From: Fratercula arctica
Taxonomy: Eukaryota; Chordata; Aves; Charadriiformes; Alcidae
NCBI GenBank assembly: GCA_947846985.1
Contig: CANTUZ010000025.1
Location: 8,802,100 to 8,866,099 of the forward strand
Length of the DNA stretch: 64,000 nucleotides
Reading direction: 5' to 3'
Shown here: positions 23,544 through 33,751 of the stretch, one piece after another
How positions within the stretch are numbered: position 1 is the stretch's first letter
Layout of the letters: the number at the start of each line of letters is the position of its first letter
Program-made: the position numbers and the translations under genes
Notes under the pieces: model-generated
Told to the model about the DNA's origin: nothing
Seen by the model: only the letters and a program-made list of their open reading frames with translations
The model's database searches: none

Positions 23544-24073
23544 TTATCCACCCCTTATTCCATACCATCTATGCCATGCCCAGATCTTACAGGTTCCAAT
23601 TAATTGCCGCCACTTTCCCCTGTCATATATATATATATGTACATATATATTCATACAGATATAATGCCCTTCGTCTATGGGCCATCCCTCTAAAATGTCC
23701 GTTGAGTTCTTTGGGCTCCATCTGTTACAACAGTCTCAGGGCAGGTGAGATGGTGTGTGGTGCTGGACTGGTGCATGCTGTATTTTTGGAGCTTGTGACT
23801 GGAGTACCCAGTGTGGCACATGCATACAGACCATGGCTTGAAGATCTCAGTCTCAATGAAGTTGCTGGGCACCAGCTGCTGAGGTCAGTTCTGATCCCAT
23901 CACCGCTGCACCTTACTTGGTTTTTCATCAAAGTCCATCTGTCATTAGTTTGGGCGATTCTTAATGTAGTACAGCTGATACCAATTATAGCAACGAGGAC
24001 ATACAGTGACAGGGTTACTTAGCAATTAACATCATACAATTTGATTCATTGGCTATTCTCAACCAAAATCAGA

Positions 24074-26625
24074 TCACCATGAGGTACACACTGGACTTCC
24101 CCATCCTTCCGCAACACCCACCAAGTGCACCCAGGTCCTTGGGCAAAAGCAATCCCACGGATGGGTGGCCTGAGGACTAACCCAGACCGTCTTCCCTAAC
24201 ATATTCTTCATGGGCACTACGGGGACTTTATCCCCTTCTACGGTACGTGGAAGTTTTGACTGGGCAGGGCCAGCCCGATTGGTAGATCCCCTGGTATTAA
24301 CTAGCCAGGTAGCCTTTGCTAAATGTGCATCCCAATGTTTGAAGGTCCCACCACCCATTGCTCTCAGTGTAGTTTTTAACAGTCCATTGTATTGTTCTAT
24401 CTATCTTCCCAGAGGCTGGTGCGTGATAGGGGATGTGATACACCCATTCAATACCATGCTCTTTGGCCCAGGTGTCTATGAGGCTGCTTCGGAAATGAGT
24501 CCCGTTGTCCGACTCAATTCTCTCTGGGGTGCCATGTCGCCACAGGACTTGCTTTTCAAGGCCCAGGATAGTGTTCCGGGCAGTGGCATGGGGCACAGGG
24601 TATGTTTCCAGCCATCCAGTGGTTGCTGCCACCATTGTGAGCACATAGCGCTTGCCTTGATGGGTTCGTGGCAGTGTGATATAATCAATCTGCCAGGCCT
24701 CCCCATATTTATATTTCAGCCATCGTCCTCCATACCAAAGAGGCTTCAAACGCTTGGCTTGCTTGATTGCAGCACGTCTCACATTCATGGATGACCTGTG
24801 CAATAGTGTCCATGGTCAAGTCCACCCCTCGGTCACGAGCCCATCTAGATGTCGCATCTCTTCCTTGATGGCCTGAGGTGTCATGGGCCCACTGAGCTAT
24901 GAATAGTTCACCCTTATGTTGCCAGTCCAGATCCACTTGAGCCACTTCAATCCTAGCAGCCCGATCCACCTGCTGGTTGTTCTGATGTTCCTCCGTGGCC
25001 CGATTCTTGGGTACGTGGGCATCTACGTGGCATACTTTCACAACCAGATTCTCTATCCGGGCAGCAATATCTTGCCATAGTTCAGCAGCCCAGATGGGTT
25101 TGCCTCTGCGCTGCCAGTTGCCCTGCTTCCACTGCTGTAGCCACCCCGACTGGGCATTTGCCACCATCCATGAGTCAGTGTAGAGATAAAGTACTGGCCA
25201 TTTTTCTCGCTCGGCAATGTCCACAGCCAGCTGAATGGCTTTCACCTCTGCAAACTGGCTCGATTCACCTTGTCCTTCACTGGCTTCTGCAACTTGTCGT
25301 GTAGGAATCCACACAGCAGCCTTCCACTTTCGATGCTTTCCCACAATCCGGCAGGACCCATCAGTGAACAGGGCATATTGCTTCTCATTTCCTGGCAGTT
25401 TATTATATGGTGGGGCCTCCTCCACACGCGTCACCTCCTCCTCTGGTGACATTCCAAAATCCTTGCCTTCTGGCCAGTCCATGATCACTTCCAGAATTCC
25501 TGGGCGACTGGGGTTTCCCATTCGAGTTCGCTGTGTGATCAGTGCAATCCACTTACTCCATGTAGCATCAGTTGCATGATGTGTGGTGGGGACCCTTTCT
25601 TTGAACATCCAACCCAGCACCGGCAGTCGAGGTGCTAAGAGGAGCTGCGCTTCTGTACCAACCACCTCCGAAGCAGCTCGAACCCCTTCATATGCTGCCA
25701 ATATCTCCTTTTCTGTTGGAGTGTAGCGGGCTTCGGATCCTCTGTATCCCCGACTCCAAAACCCTAGGGGTCGACCTCGGGTCTCCCCTGGTGCCTTCTG
25801 CCAGAGGATCCAGGTAGGGCCATTCTCCCCGGCTGTGGTGTAGAGCACATTTTTAACATCTTGTCCTGCCCGGACTGGCCCCAGGGCCACTGCATGGACT
25901 ATTTCCTGTTTGATTTGTTCAAAAGCTTGTCGTTGCTCAGGACCCCATTTAAAATCGTTCTTCTTCCGGGTTACTTGATACAGAGGGCTTACAATCAGAC
26001 TGTAATCTGGGATATGCATCCTCCAAAAACCCACAATGCCTAAGAAAGCTTGTGTTTCCTTTTTGCTAGTTGGTGGAGACATAGCTGCTATTTTGTTGAT
26101 CACATCCATTGGGATCTGGCGGCGTCCATCTTGCCATTTTATTCCTAAGAACTGGATCTCCTGTGCAGGTCCCTTGACCTTACTTCGTTTTATGGCAAAA
26201 CCAGCTTTCAGAAGGATTCGGACTATTTTATCCCCTTTCTCAAAAACTTCTTCTGCTGTGTTGCCCCATACAATGATGTCATCAATGTACTGCAGATGTT
26301 CTGGGGCTTCACCCTGTTCCAGTGCAGTCTGGATCAGTCCATGGCAAATGGTGGGGCTGTGTTTCCACCCCTGGGGCAGTCGATTCCAGGTGTACTGGAT
26401 GCCCCTCCAAGTGAAAGCAAACTGTGGCCTGCACTCTGCTGCCAAAGGGATTGAGAAAAATGCATTCGCTATATCAATCGTGGCATACCACTTGGCTGCC
26501 TGGGACTCCAGTTCGTACTGAAGTTCTAGCATGTCCGGCACAGCAGCGCTCAGCGGTGGCATGACTTCATTCAGGCCACGACAGTCTACAGTTAGCCTCC
26601 ACTCTCCATTAGATTTTCGCACTGG
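24074..26625 (-). pseudogene. ERVL provirus 1 pol: RT, RNase H and broken integrase
   Basis: A 637-codon open frame (26,622-24,709) encodes reverse transcriptase with the catalytic 'LQYIDDIIVWG', RNase H ('LFTDGSCRIVG' and 'LYLYTDSWMV'), and the start of the integrase zinc-binding region. A 2-bp loss near 24,778 shifts the frame into 24,803-24,297, which holds the first two integrase catalytic Asp residues. A 4-bp duplication ('ctatctat', near 24,400) then shifts it again near the catalytic Glu. The reading frame is closed on its upstream side by a TGA at 26,626-26,628, where ERVL provirus 2 has TGG. Without env, such elements spread intracellularly or with help. Confidence 0.88.
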
Positions 26626-27205
26626 TCATATGGGACTGTTAAAGGGTGAGGGAGTCTTGCTGATCACACCTCGAACCTCTAGTTGACGAATCAGCTTATG
26701 GATGGGAATCAGAGAGTCTTGGTTAGTGCGATATTGCTGCCGATGCACCGTTGTGGTAGCAATCGGCACCTGCTGTTCTTCGACCCTCAACAACCCCACC
26801 ACAGAAGAGTCCTCCGAGAGACCAGGCAAGGTGGACAACTGTTTAACTTCCTCCGTCTCCAAGGCAGCTATGCCAAAGGCCCACCGATACCCCTTTGCAT
26901 CCTTAAAATAATACCCTCTCCTGAGGTAATCTATACCAAGGATGCATGGAGCCTCTGGGCCAGTCACAATGGGATGCTTTTGCCACTCGTTCCCAGTTAG
27001 GCTCACTTCAGCCTCCAGTACAGTCAACTCTTGGGATCCCCCTGTGACCCCAGAAATACAAATGGGTTCTGCCCCCTCTATAGCTTGATGGTATCAGAGT
27101 GCACTGTGCTCCTGTGTCCACTAGAGCCTTATACTCCTGTGGGTCTGATGTGCCAGGCCATCGAATCCACACTGTCCAATAAACTTGGTTGTCCCTTTCC
27201 TCCAC
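26626..27205 (-). pseudogene. ERVL provirus 1 protease and RT N terminus
   Basis: The frame 27,205-27,008 carries an aspartic protease active site, 'KALVDTGAQCTLIP'. A frame change near 27,030-27,060 leads into 27,027-26,626, the protease flap/C-terminal region and RT N terminus ('SLIPIHKLIRQLE'), ending at the TGA described for pol. Confidence 0.85.
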
Positions 27206-27226
27206 CTGTCTGGAGGCAGGGCCCCT

Positions 27227-27812
27227 CTAATCCTGGTCATGGTATCCGGTACTCACTTCTTGCAGAAATGACTTGGAGGTTCCTTCAAGAGGATCAGAAG
27301 CAAGATCAGGCCTTATGGTCTGTCTGGGCAACTGCCCACTGGAAACTGGGGCGGCACTTTTCCTGGAGGGATCTCCTTTTGTGGTTGTCCTTCCTTGCAA
27401 CTCCTGTACCCGTGTCCACAGGATCCAAGTAGGTTGTTCATCCCACTTCCTCATGTCCTCCCTGTGGTCACCCAGATAGAACCACAGGGTGCCTCGTGGT
27501 GTGTACCCTTTGTACTCTCTCTCTTGAGTGGGGAAACGCCTGCTCCTAATAGCTGAGATGCTGGCCCGTACAGGTGGGGAGTTGTCCATATTCTCTTCAA
27601 GTTGCTGGACCTTCCACGACAGTTTCTCCACAGCTGAGACAAGGGGGGAAGAGAGGCTTTCTTCATATCGCCGGAGCCGGCCGGCCACCTCATCCACCGT
27701 TGGTCCCTCTTCGCCTTTCCATTCCATTACTGCCAGTGAGTTGGCATATGACGATAGTGCATTCCATACAAACTTCCACCACGTGGGCCTTGTGCATTAG
27801 ACCTCATTGGAC
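27227..27812 (-). pseudogene. ERVL provirus 1 gag, C-terminal half
   Basis: The frame 27,727-27,227 matches the C-terminal ~165 residues of the gag in ERVL provirus 2, with a heptad-like segment ('VSAVEKLSWKVQQLEENM'). Sequence similarity ends near 27,803, where an LTR begins. Confidence 0.8.
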
Positions 27813-28151
27813 TGTCGTGGTTTAGCCTCAGATGGCAACAAAGAACCATGTGCCACTTTCTCGGGCCTTCCCAATACGGGAAGAATCAGAAGAAAAAGGC
27901 AAAAGTCTTGGGTTGAGACAAAGGCAGTTTAACAGAACAGCAAAGGGAACAAGAAAACAACAACAATACCATGGATAGAGGAGTATACAAACACGATTAC
28001 GGGACCCAGGATGCCCCAGCCCTCTCCAAGCGGTGACTTCCTGCCCCCTCCCCTGGCAGCTCAGGGTGGGCATGGCTCACATGGGATTCAATACCTGTGT
28101 CCTTGCCGGAGCCTGGGGAGAATTAAGCTTATCCCCACTGGAACCAGGACA
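27813..28151 (-). repeat. Extra ERVL LTR (family E) joined head-to-tail to another LTR
   Basis: A complete LTR of about 339 bp, TGTCGTGGTTTAGCC to GGAACCAGGACA in plus-strand reading. It resembles the LTRs of ERVL provirus 2 ('cccaatacg' type) more than the poly-C LTRs of the element it sits in. No target duplication is seen at its edges, which suggests recombination rather than simple insertion. Confidence 0.8.
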
Positions 28152-28470
28152 CCCCCCCAAACCATGGGGGGAGAATCGGAAGAAAAAGGCAAAACCCGGA
28201 GGCTGAGACAAAGGCAGCAAAGGCACTTTAACAGAACAGCAAAGGGAACAGGAAAACTTCAACAATAACACCAATAGAGGAAAACAAGAAACAGAATTAC
28301 AGTCCCACCTCTCACCGACCAGACCCGGGTTGCCCCAGCCCGCTCCCAAGCGCAACTTCCTGTCCCCTTCTCTGGCAGCTCCGACTGGGCATGGTTCACA
28401 TGGGATGGAATACCTGTACCCCTGCCAGAGCCTGGGGAGAATTAACCCTGTCCCCCCCGGAACCAGGACA
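28152..28470 (-). repeat. 5' LTR of ERVL provirus 1, lacking its inner ~60 bp
   Basis: The poly-C variant shared with 23,151-23,543. It begins at the C run, so the part adjoining the internal region, and with it the primer site, is gone. Its outer end abuts the target repeat 'ccagt'. Confidence 0.82.
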
Positions 28471-28935
28471 CCAGTCCAAATCCATCTGGAAAATCTTAGC
28501 AGCCTGGTCCACTTGCTGATTGTTTCAATGTTCCTCAGTGGCCTGACTCATGGGTACGTGGGCATCTATATGGCATACCTTTATGTCAAGTTTCCCTAGC
28601 CAGTCAGCAATATCTTGCCATAATTCAGCAGTCCAGATGGACTTACCTTTGCGCTGCCAGTTGCTCTGCTTCCACTGCTTTAACCATCCCCACAGAGCAT
28701 TTGCCACCATCCATGAGTATTTGCCACTTTTCTCATTCAACAATGTCTAAGGCCAACTGGATGGCTTTTACCTCTGCAAATTGACTTGATTCACCTTCTC
28801 CTTCAGTCACTTCAGCAACTCATTGTGTAGGACTCTACACAGCAGCTTTCCACCTTCGATGTTTTCCCACAATACGACAAGATCCATCAGCGAACAGGGC
28901 ATACTGTTTCTCATTATTTGAGAGGTCATTATACA
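28471..28935 (-). pseudogene. Old ERVL pol, RNase H segment
   Basis: This continues the old ERVL interrupted at 23,150. The minus strand encodes RNase H and connection residues, for example 'WMVANALWGWLKQWKQSNW' and 'DAHVPMSQATEEH'. It is more diverged from ERVL proviruses 1 and 2 than they are from each other. At 28,935 it is broken again by a CR1 and resumes near 47,099. Confidence 0.85.
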
Positions 28936-29158
28936 GAATCATAGAGTCATAGAATGGTTTGGGTTAGAAGGGACCTTAAAGATCATCTTGTTCCAACCCC
29001 CCTGCCATGGGCAGGGACACCTCCCACTAGACCATGTAGCTCAAAGTCCCATCCATCCTGGCCTTGAACACTTACAGGGATGGGGCATCCACATCTTCCC
29101 TGGGCAACCTGTTCCAGTGCCTCACCACCCTCACAGTAAAGAATTTCTTCCTAATATC

Positions 29159-30277
29159 TCATCTAAATCTCCCCTCTTTCAGTTTATAACCATTACCCCT
29201 CGTCCTATCATTACATGCCCTGATAAAGAGTCCCTCCCCATCTTTCCTGTAGGCCCCCTTTAAGTACTGGAAGGCTACTATAAGGTCTCCCTGGAGGCTT
29301 CTCTTCTCCAGGCTGAATAACCCCAACTCTCTCAGCCTTTCTTCATAGGAGAGGTACTCAAGCCCTCTGATCATCTTCGTGGCCCTCTGCTGGACCGTCT
29401 CCAACAGGTCCATGTCCTTCTTGTGCTGAGGGCTCCAGAGCTGGACACAGTACTCCAGGTGGGGTCTCACCAGAGCAGAGTAGAGGGGCAGAATCACCTC
29501 CCTCAACTTGCTGGCCATACTTCTTTTGATGCAGTCCAGGATGCGGTTGGCTTTCTGGGCTGCAAGTGCGCATTGCCTGCTCATGTTGAGCTTCTCATCC
29601 ACCAGCACCCCCAAGTCCTTCTCCTCAGGGCTACTCTCAAGCCATTCTCCGCCCAACCTGTATTTGTGCCTGGGATTGCCATGACCCAGGTGCAGGCCCG
29701 TGCATTTGTCCTGGTTGAACTTCATGAGATTGGCATGGGCCCACCTCTCAAGCCTGTCCAGGTCCCTCTGGATGGCATCCCTTCCCTCCAGCGTGTCAAC
29801 CACACCACACAGCTTGGTGTCATCGGCAAACTTGCTGAGGGTGCACTCAATCCCACTGTCCATATCACCGACAAAGATGTTAAACAGCCCTGGTCCCAGT
29901 ACTGACCCCTGAGGAACGCCACTTGTCACTGGTCGCCACGTTGACATTGAGACGTTGACCTCAACCCTTTGAGTGCGGCCATCTAGCCAGTTCCTTATCC
30001 ACCAAGTGGTCCATCCATCAAATCCATGCCTTTCCAATTTAGAGATCAGGATGTCATGCGGGACAGTGTCAAATGCTTTGCATAAGTCCAGGTAGATGAC
30101 GTCGGTTGCTCTGCTCTTATCTACCAATGCTGTGGCAACATCATAGAAGGCCACCAGATTTGTCAGGCACGAATTGCCCTTGGTGAAGCCATGTTGGCTG
30201 TCACGAATCACCTCCTTATTTTCCATGTGCCTCAGCAGAGTTTCCAGGAGGATCTGCTCCATGATCTTGCTGGGCAC
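29159..30277 (-). pseudogene. CR1-b ORF2 reverse transcriptase C-terminal part
   Basis: An open frame of 372 codons has '[17 protein letters not shown]', '[17 protein letters not shown]', the catalytic box '[10 protein letters not shown]' and the CR1-typical C-terminal '...[19 protein letters not shown]'. The frame is broken upstream by the CR1 inserted at about 30,420. Confidence 0.88.
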
Positions 30278-30419
30278 AGAGGTGAGACCAACCAGTTTGT
30301 AGTTCCCTGGGTCATCCTTTTCTCCCTTTTTGAAAATGGGGGTTATGTTTCCCCTTTTCCAATCAGCGGGAACTTCACCAGACTGTCGTGACTTTCCAAA
30401 TATAATGAAAGCGGCTTAG

Positions 30420-30872
30420 TGAGCTTATCAGGGCTACGAAGATGATTAGGGGACTAGAACAACTCTCTTATAAGGAAAGGCTGAGGGACTTGGGTCTTTT
30501 CAGTCTGGAAAAAAAAAAGATTGAGGGGGGATCTTATCAATGCTTATAAATACTTAAAGGGTGGGTGTCAGGAGGATGGGGCCAGGCTCTTTTCAGTGGT
30601 GCCTGGGGACAGGACAAGAGGTAATGGGCACAAACTTGAACATAGGAAGTTCCATCTCAATATGAGGAGGAACTTCTTTACTTTGAGGGTGGCAGAGCAC
30701 TGGAACAGGCTGCCCAGAGAGGTGGTGGAATCTCCATCTCTGGAGACATTCAAAATCTGCCTGGATGCATTCCTGTGCAACCTGCTCTAGGTGACCCTGC
30801 TCTGGCAGGGGGGTTGGACTAGATGATCTCCAGAGGTCCCTTCCAACTCCTATCATTCTGTGATCCTGTGAT
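30420..30872 (+). mobile_element. CR1-c: 3' fragment inserted in CR1-b
   Basis: A plus-strand CR1 3' end of about 450 bp covering the last RT codons ('[13 protein letters not shown]..') through 'ggtcccttccaactcc' and a degenerate ATTCTGTG tail. CR1-b sequence is continuous across it. Confidence 0.88.
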
Positions 30873-31216
30873 CCGCCAGTTCCCTCAGGACCCGTGGATG
30901 GATTTCATCAGGTCTCATGGACTTGTGTACCTTCAGGTTCCTCAGATGGCCTCGAACCTGATCTTCCTACAGTGGGTGGTTATTCATTCTCATAGTCCCT
31001 GCGTTTGACTTCTGTAACTTGGGCAGTGTGGTTAGAGACCATGCTGGTGAAGACTGAGGCGAAAAAGTCATTTTGTACCTCAGCCTTCTCCATATGCTGG
31101 GTGACCAGGTCTCCTGTTTCCTTCTGGAGAGGGCCCACATCTTCCCTAGTCTTGCCTTTATCCCTGACATACTTAAAGAAGTTTTTCTTGTTATCCTTGA
31201 TGCCCCTAGCCAGATT

Positions 31217-31913
31217 TCATTCTATTTGGGCTTCATCTTGCCTAATCTGGTTCCTGGTCACTTGGACAGTTCCTCTGTATTCCTCCCAGTCAACCTGCCC
31301 TTGCTTCCACCCTCTGTAGGCCTCCTTCTTGCTTTTGAGCTTGTCCAGGAGCTCCTTCTTCATCCATGCAGGCCTCCTGGCATTTTTGCCTGACGACTTC
31401 TTTCTTGGGATGCACCGCTCCTGAGCTTGGAGGAGGTGATCCTTGAATACTAACCAGCTTTCTGGGGCCCCTCTCCCCTCCAGTACTTTTTCCCATGTTA
31501 CCCTGCCAAGCAGGTCCCTCAAGAGACCAAAGTCTGCTCTCCCAAAGTCCAGGGTAGTGAGCTTGCTGTGTACCCTCCTCACTGCCCTAAGGATCTTGAA
31601 CTCCACCATTTCGTGGTTACTGCAGCCAAGACTATCCTTGAGCTTGACATTCCCCACTAGCCCCTCCTTGTTGGTAAGGACAAGGTCCAGCATAGTTCCT
31701 CTCCTCGTTGGCTCCTGTACCATTTGAAGAAGAAAGTTGTCATTGACACATTCCAAGAACTTCCCGGATTTCTTGTGCCCCGCTGTGTTGTCCCTGCAAC
31801 AGATATCGGGGTGGTTGAAGTCCCCCATGATGACCAGGGTCTGTGAATGCGATGCCGGTCCTATCTGTCTATGGAGGGCCTCATCCACTCCGTCGTCCTG
31901 ATCAGGTGGCTGT
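31217..31913 (-). pseudogene. CR1-b ORF2 endonuclease C-terminal half and linker
   Basis: The frame gives the end of the APE-type endonuclease ('[20 protein letters not shown]', 'NHEMVEFKI') and the linker to RT. The Asp/Asn of 'GDFNHPD' belong to the endonuclease active site. The frame runs on into the inserted LTR up to 31,978, but CR1 homology ends at 31,913. Confidence 0.85.
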
Positions 31914-33045
31914 TGCATGAAAAGGGGCAAAGCAGTTTTGGCAGAAGATAAACCCCCTTGCGTTCTAACACTCCTCACCGAGGTGGGAGGCTAGGTGCAG
32001 CTGGGTTTAAATTCTGAGTGATGCCCAATTCAGCACTATCAGTCCAATCGCGTTTAATATGTATTAAATTATTACAATTTGGATACACTAATAGTGGACT
32101 GCACCTTCAGTCTAGTCGTGCTCATGAACTAGCACGGCCACTCTCGAGTCTTTGGTCGCATTCAGTGAGAAACCGAAACGACTAGCTACTTAAACAGTGC
32201 AGTTTATTTAAACAACAGCTAGATAGGTTCTTAGGATTGCCGGTGATAAATACACTGTCTGCAAAGCACGTGCAAATGAAAGTATTGTTAAGTATACAAA
32301 ACGCGCGACAAAGTTATAAACGATACAGCCTGGCTATAAATGTAGGATAGAGGTTCTCTAGAGAAATTTCTAAGTTCCCCGAGGAAGCACTCGGTATAAT
32401 CTAAGTCTTACCCAAAGGTGTCCCTATGGGGGGGAAGAAAGGCTCAGCCTGTCGACTGATCCCGGAATTCAGTGATGGAGTTCTCGACTTGTTCACGATG
32501 GTGTCTTCCCCTGATATCCCCCCTGTCTCAGGCTATTTTTATACTATTTTTTTATCTTCAAAGTGGAGTTTGAGTGACTTTAGTCATAAATACTTTTATT
32601 AGGATTGGTGTACTCAAGGAGGAGTGGTCGCACCTTGAGGGCTGGTAGCCTCCGGGGTGGAGATGTGTTTTGGTACATTGTAATGAGCAAAGTTCACACA
32701 AAGGACAGCATTTCATCAACATTTGACGAAACATTGGCTCGGGTAGCGAGTAGGCCGCTTATCTGTTTCGTAGTAAGCAAGTAGGCAGCTTATCTGTTCC
32801 GTAGTACCATCTTGTTCCCATATCTGCTATTCATCACAAGGGAAGGCCACGGAACAATTGTGTTCCGTTCCATCCCTCGTGTAGTTTTGCAAACAACCTT
32901 GTACAGGGAATTGTAGATGTTGCATTCTTCGTGTGCCAGCTGCAGCTGTATTCTACCTCAGAAGCCTCTTGATTTTATGACTTTCCTTAATGCGTGAACA
33001 ATGCTGTACTTTTGTATTCTTGGCCAATTTAGTAATTATTCCACA
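31914..33045 (-). mobile_element. Solo LTR-like element of unknown family, 1.13 kb
   Basis: It interrupts the CR1-b endonuclease between 'ggtggctgt' and 'gtggcctgtagcag', so the flanks are a near-perfect direct repeat of 8-9 bp. The ends are TG and CA in plus-strand reading. On the minus strand a TATA-like 'AGTATAAAAATAG' lies near 32,540 and an AATAAA near 32,205, the spacing expected of an LTR. It contains a tandem duplication of about 31 bp (about 32,752-32,816). It shares no similarity with the other LTRs here. The flanking repeat is longer than the usual 4-6 bp, so the family assignment is open. Confidence 0.6.
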
Positions 33046-33751
33046 GTGGCCTGTAGCAGACCCCCACTGTAATGTCACCTGCCCCTGTGTTCCCTTTAAT
33101 CTTGACCCATAAGCTCTCTGTTGGGTCTTCATCCATCCCCAGGTGGAGCTCCATGGACTCCAGCTGGTCATTGACATAGAGGGCAACACCCCCTCCTCAT
33201 CTCCCCTGCCTGTCCTTCCTGAAGAGTCTGTATCCCTCCATTCCAACACTCCAATCATAAGAGCCATCCCACCATGTCTCCGTGATGCCAATAAGATCAT
33301 AGTCCCGGAGGCACGCGCACACCTCCAACTCCTCTTGCTTGTTTCCCACGCTATGTGCATGTGTGTAAAGGTACTTCAGCTGGGCACCCGATGAAGCTGA
33401 TTCACTGGCTGGAGTGGCTGCATTTCCTTCCTGCTGCTCTTCAGGTGGTCTTCCTTTGAGGTGTTTTATCTGTGACTCCCCAGTTCCTATTGCCTCAGGA
33501 GCCCCTGGCTCGTCCCCATAAGACTTTGAGTGTGCTGCAGCGTACCCAGCACATCTCGGAGCAGCAGGTTGAGAGCCTTCGCTAGTGACGCATCCCTCAG
33601 TCCTTGGAGCATCACCCTTTGGCTTGTCATGAGCAAGCTGGGTAATATCCCCCTCCCCCAACAAGCCTAGTTTAAAGCTCAGTCAATAAGCCCCACTAGC
33701 TCATGAGCAAACACCCTCTTCCCCCTTTTCAACACAGCAAGGCACTAGCAA
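33046..33751 (-). pseudogene. CR1-b ORF1 end and endonuclease N-terminal half
   Basis: The minus-strand frame 33,664-33,197 includes 'QLKYLYTHAHSVGNKQEEL' and 'IGITETWWDGSYDWSV', the first catalytic motifs of the CR1 endonuclease (Asn in 'AHSVGNK', Glu in 'TETWW'). The preceding part (33,751-33,665) is the end of ORF1. Confidence 0.85.

Larger units (their letters stand above)
23151..28470 (-). mobile_element. Younger ERVL provirus 1, inserted in the old ERVL
   Basis: The element sits inside the pol gene of the old ERVL, whose sequence resumes at 28,471. Flanking 5-mers are 'ccaat' (23,146-23,150) and 'ccagt' (28,471-28,475), a target duplication with one mismatch. Minus-strand order: truncated 5' LTR (28,470-28,152), an extra LTR (28,151-27,813), C-terminal half of gag, protease, RT, RNase H, integrase, 3' untranslated region with a (TA)n tract, 3' LTR (23,543-23,151). 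The leader, primer site and first half of gag are missing. There is no env. Stops and small indels in pol make it defective. Confidence 0.88.

Noticed and set aside
23600..23665. (TA)n tract considered as an independent microsatellite
   Set aside because: The same tract occurs at 37,660-37,700 in the matching position of ERVL provirus 2, so it belongs to the element's 3' untranslated region.
24210..24794. 194-codon plus-strand frame within ERVL provirus 1
   Set aside because: Shadow of the integrase frame on the minus strand. The same shadow appears over provirus 2.
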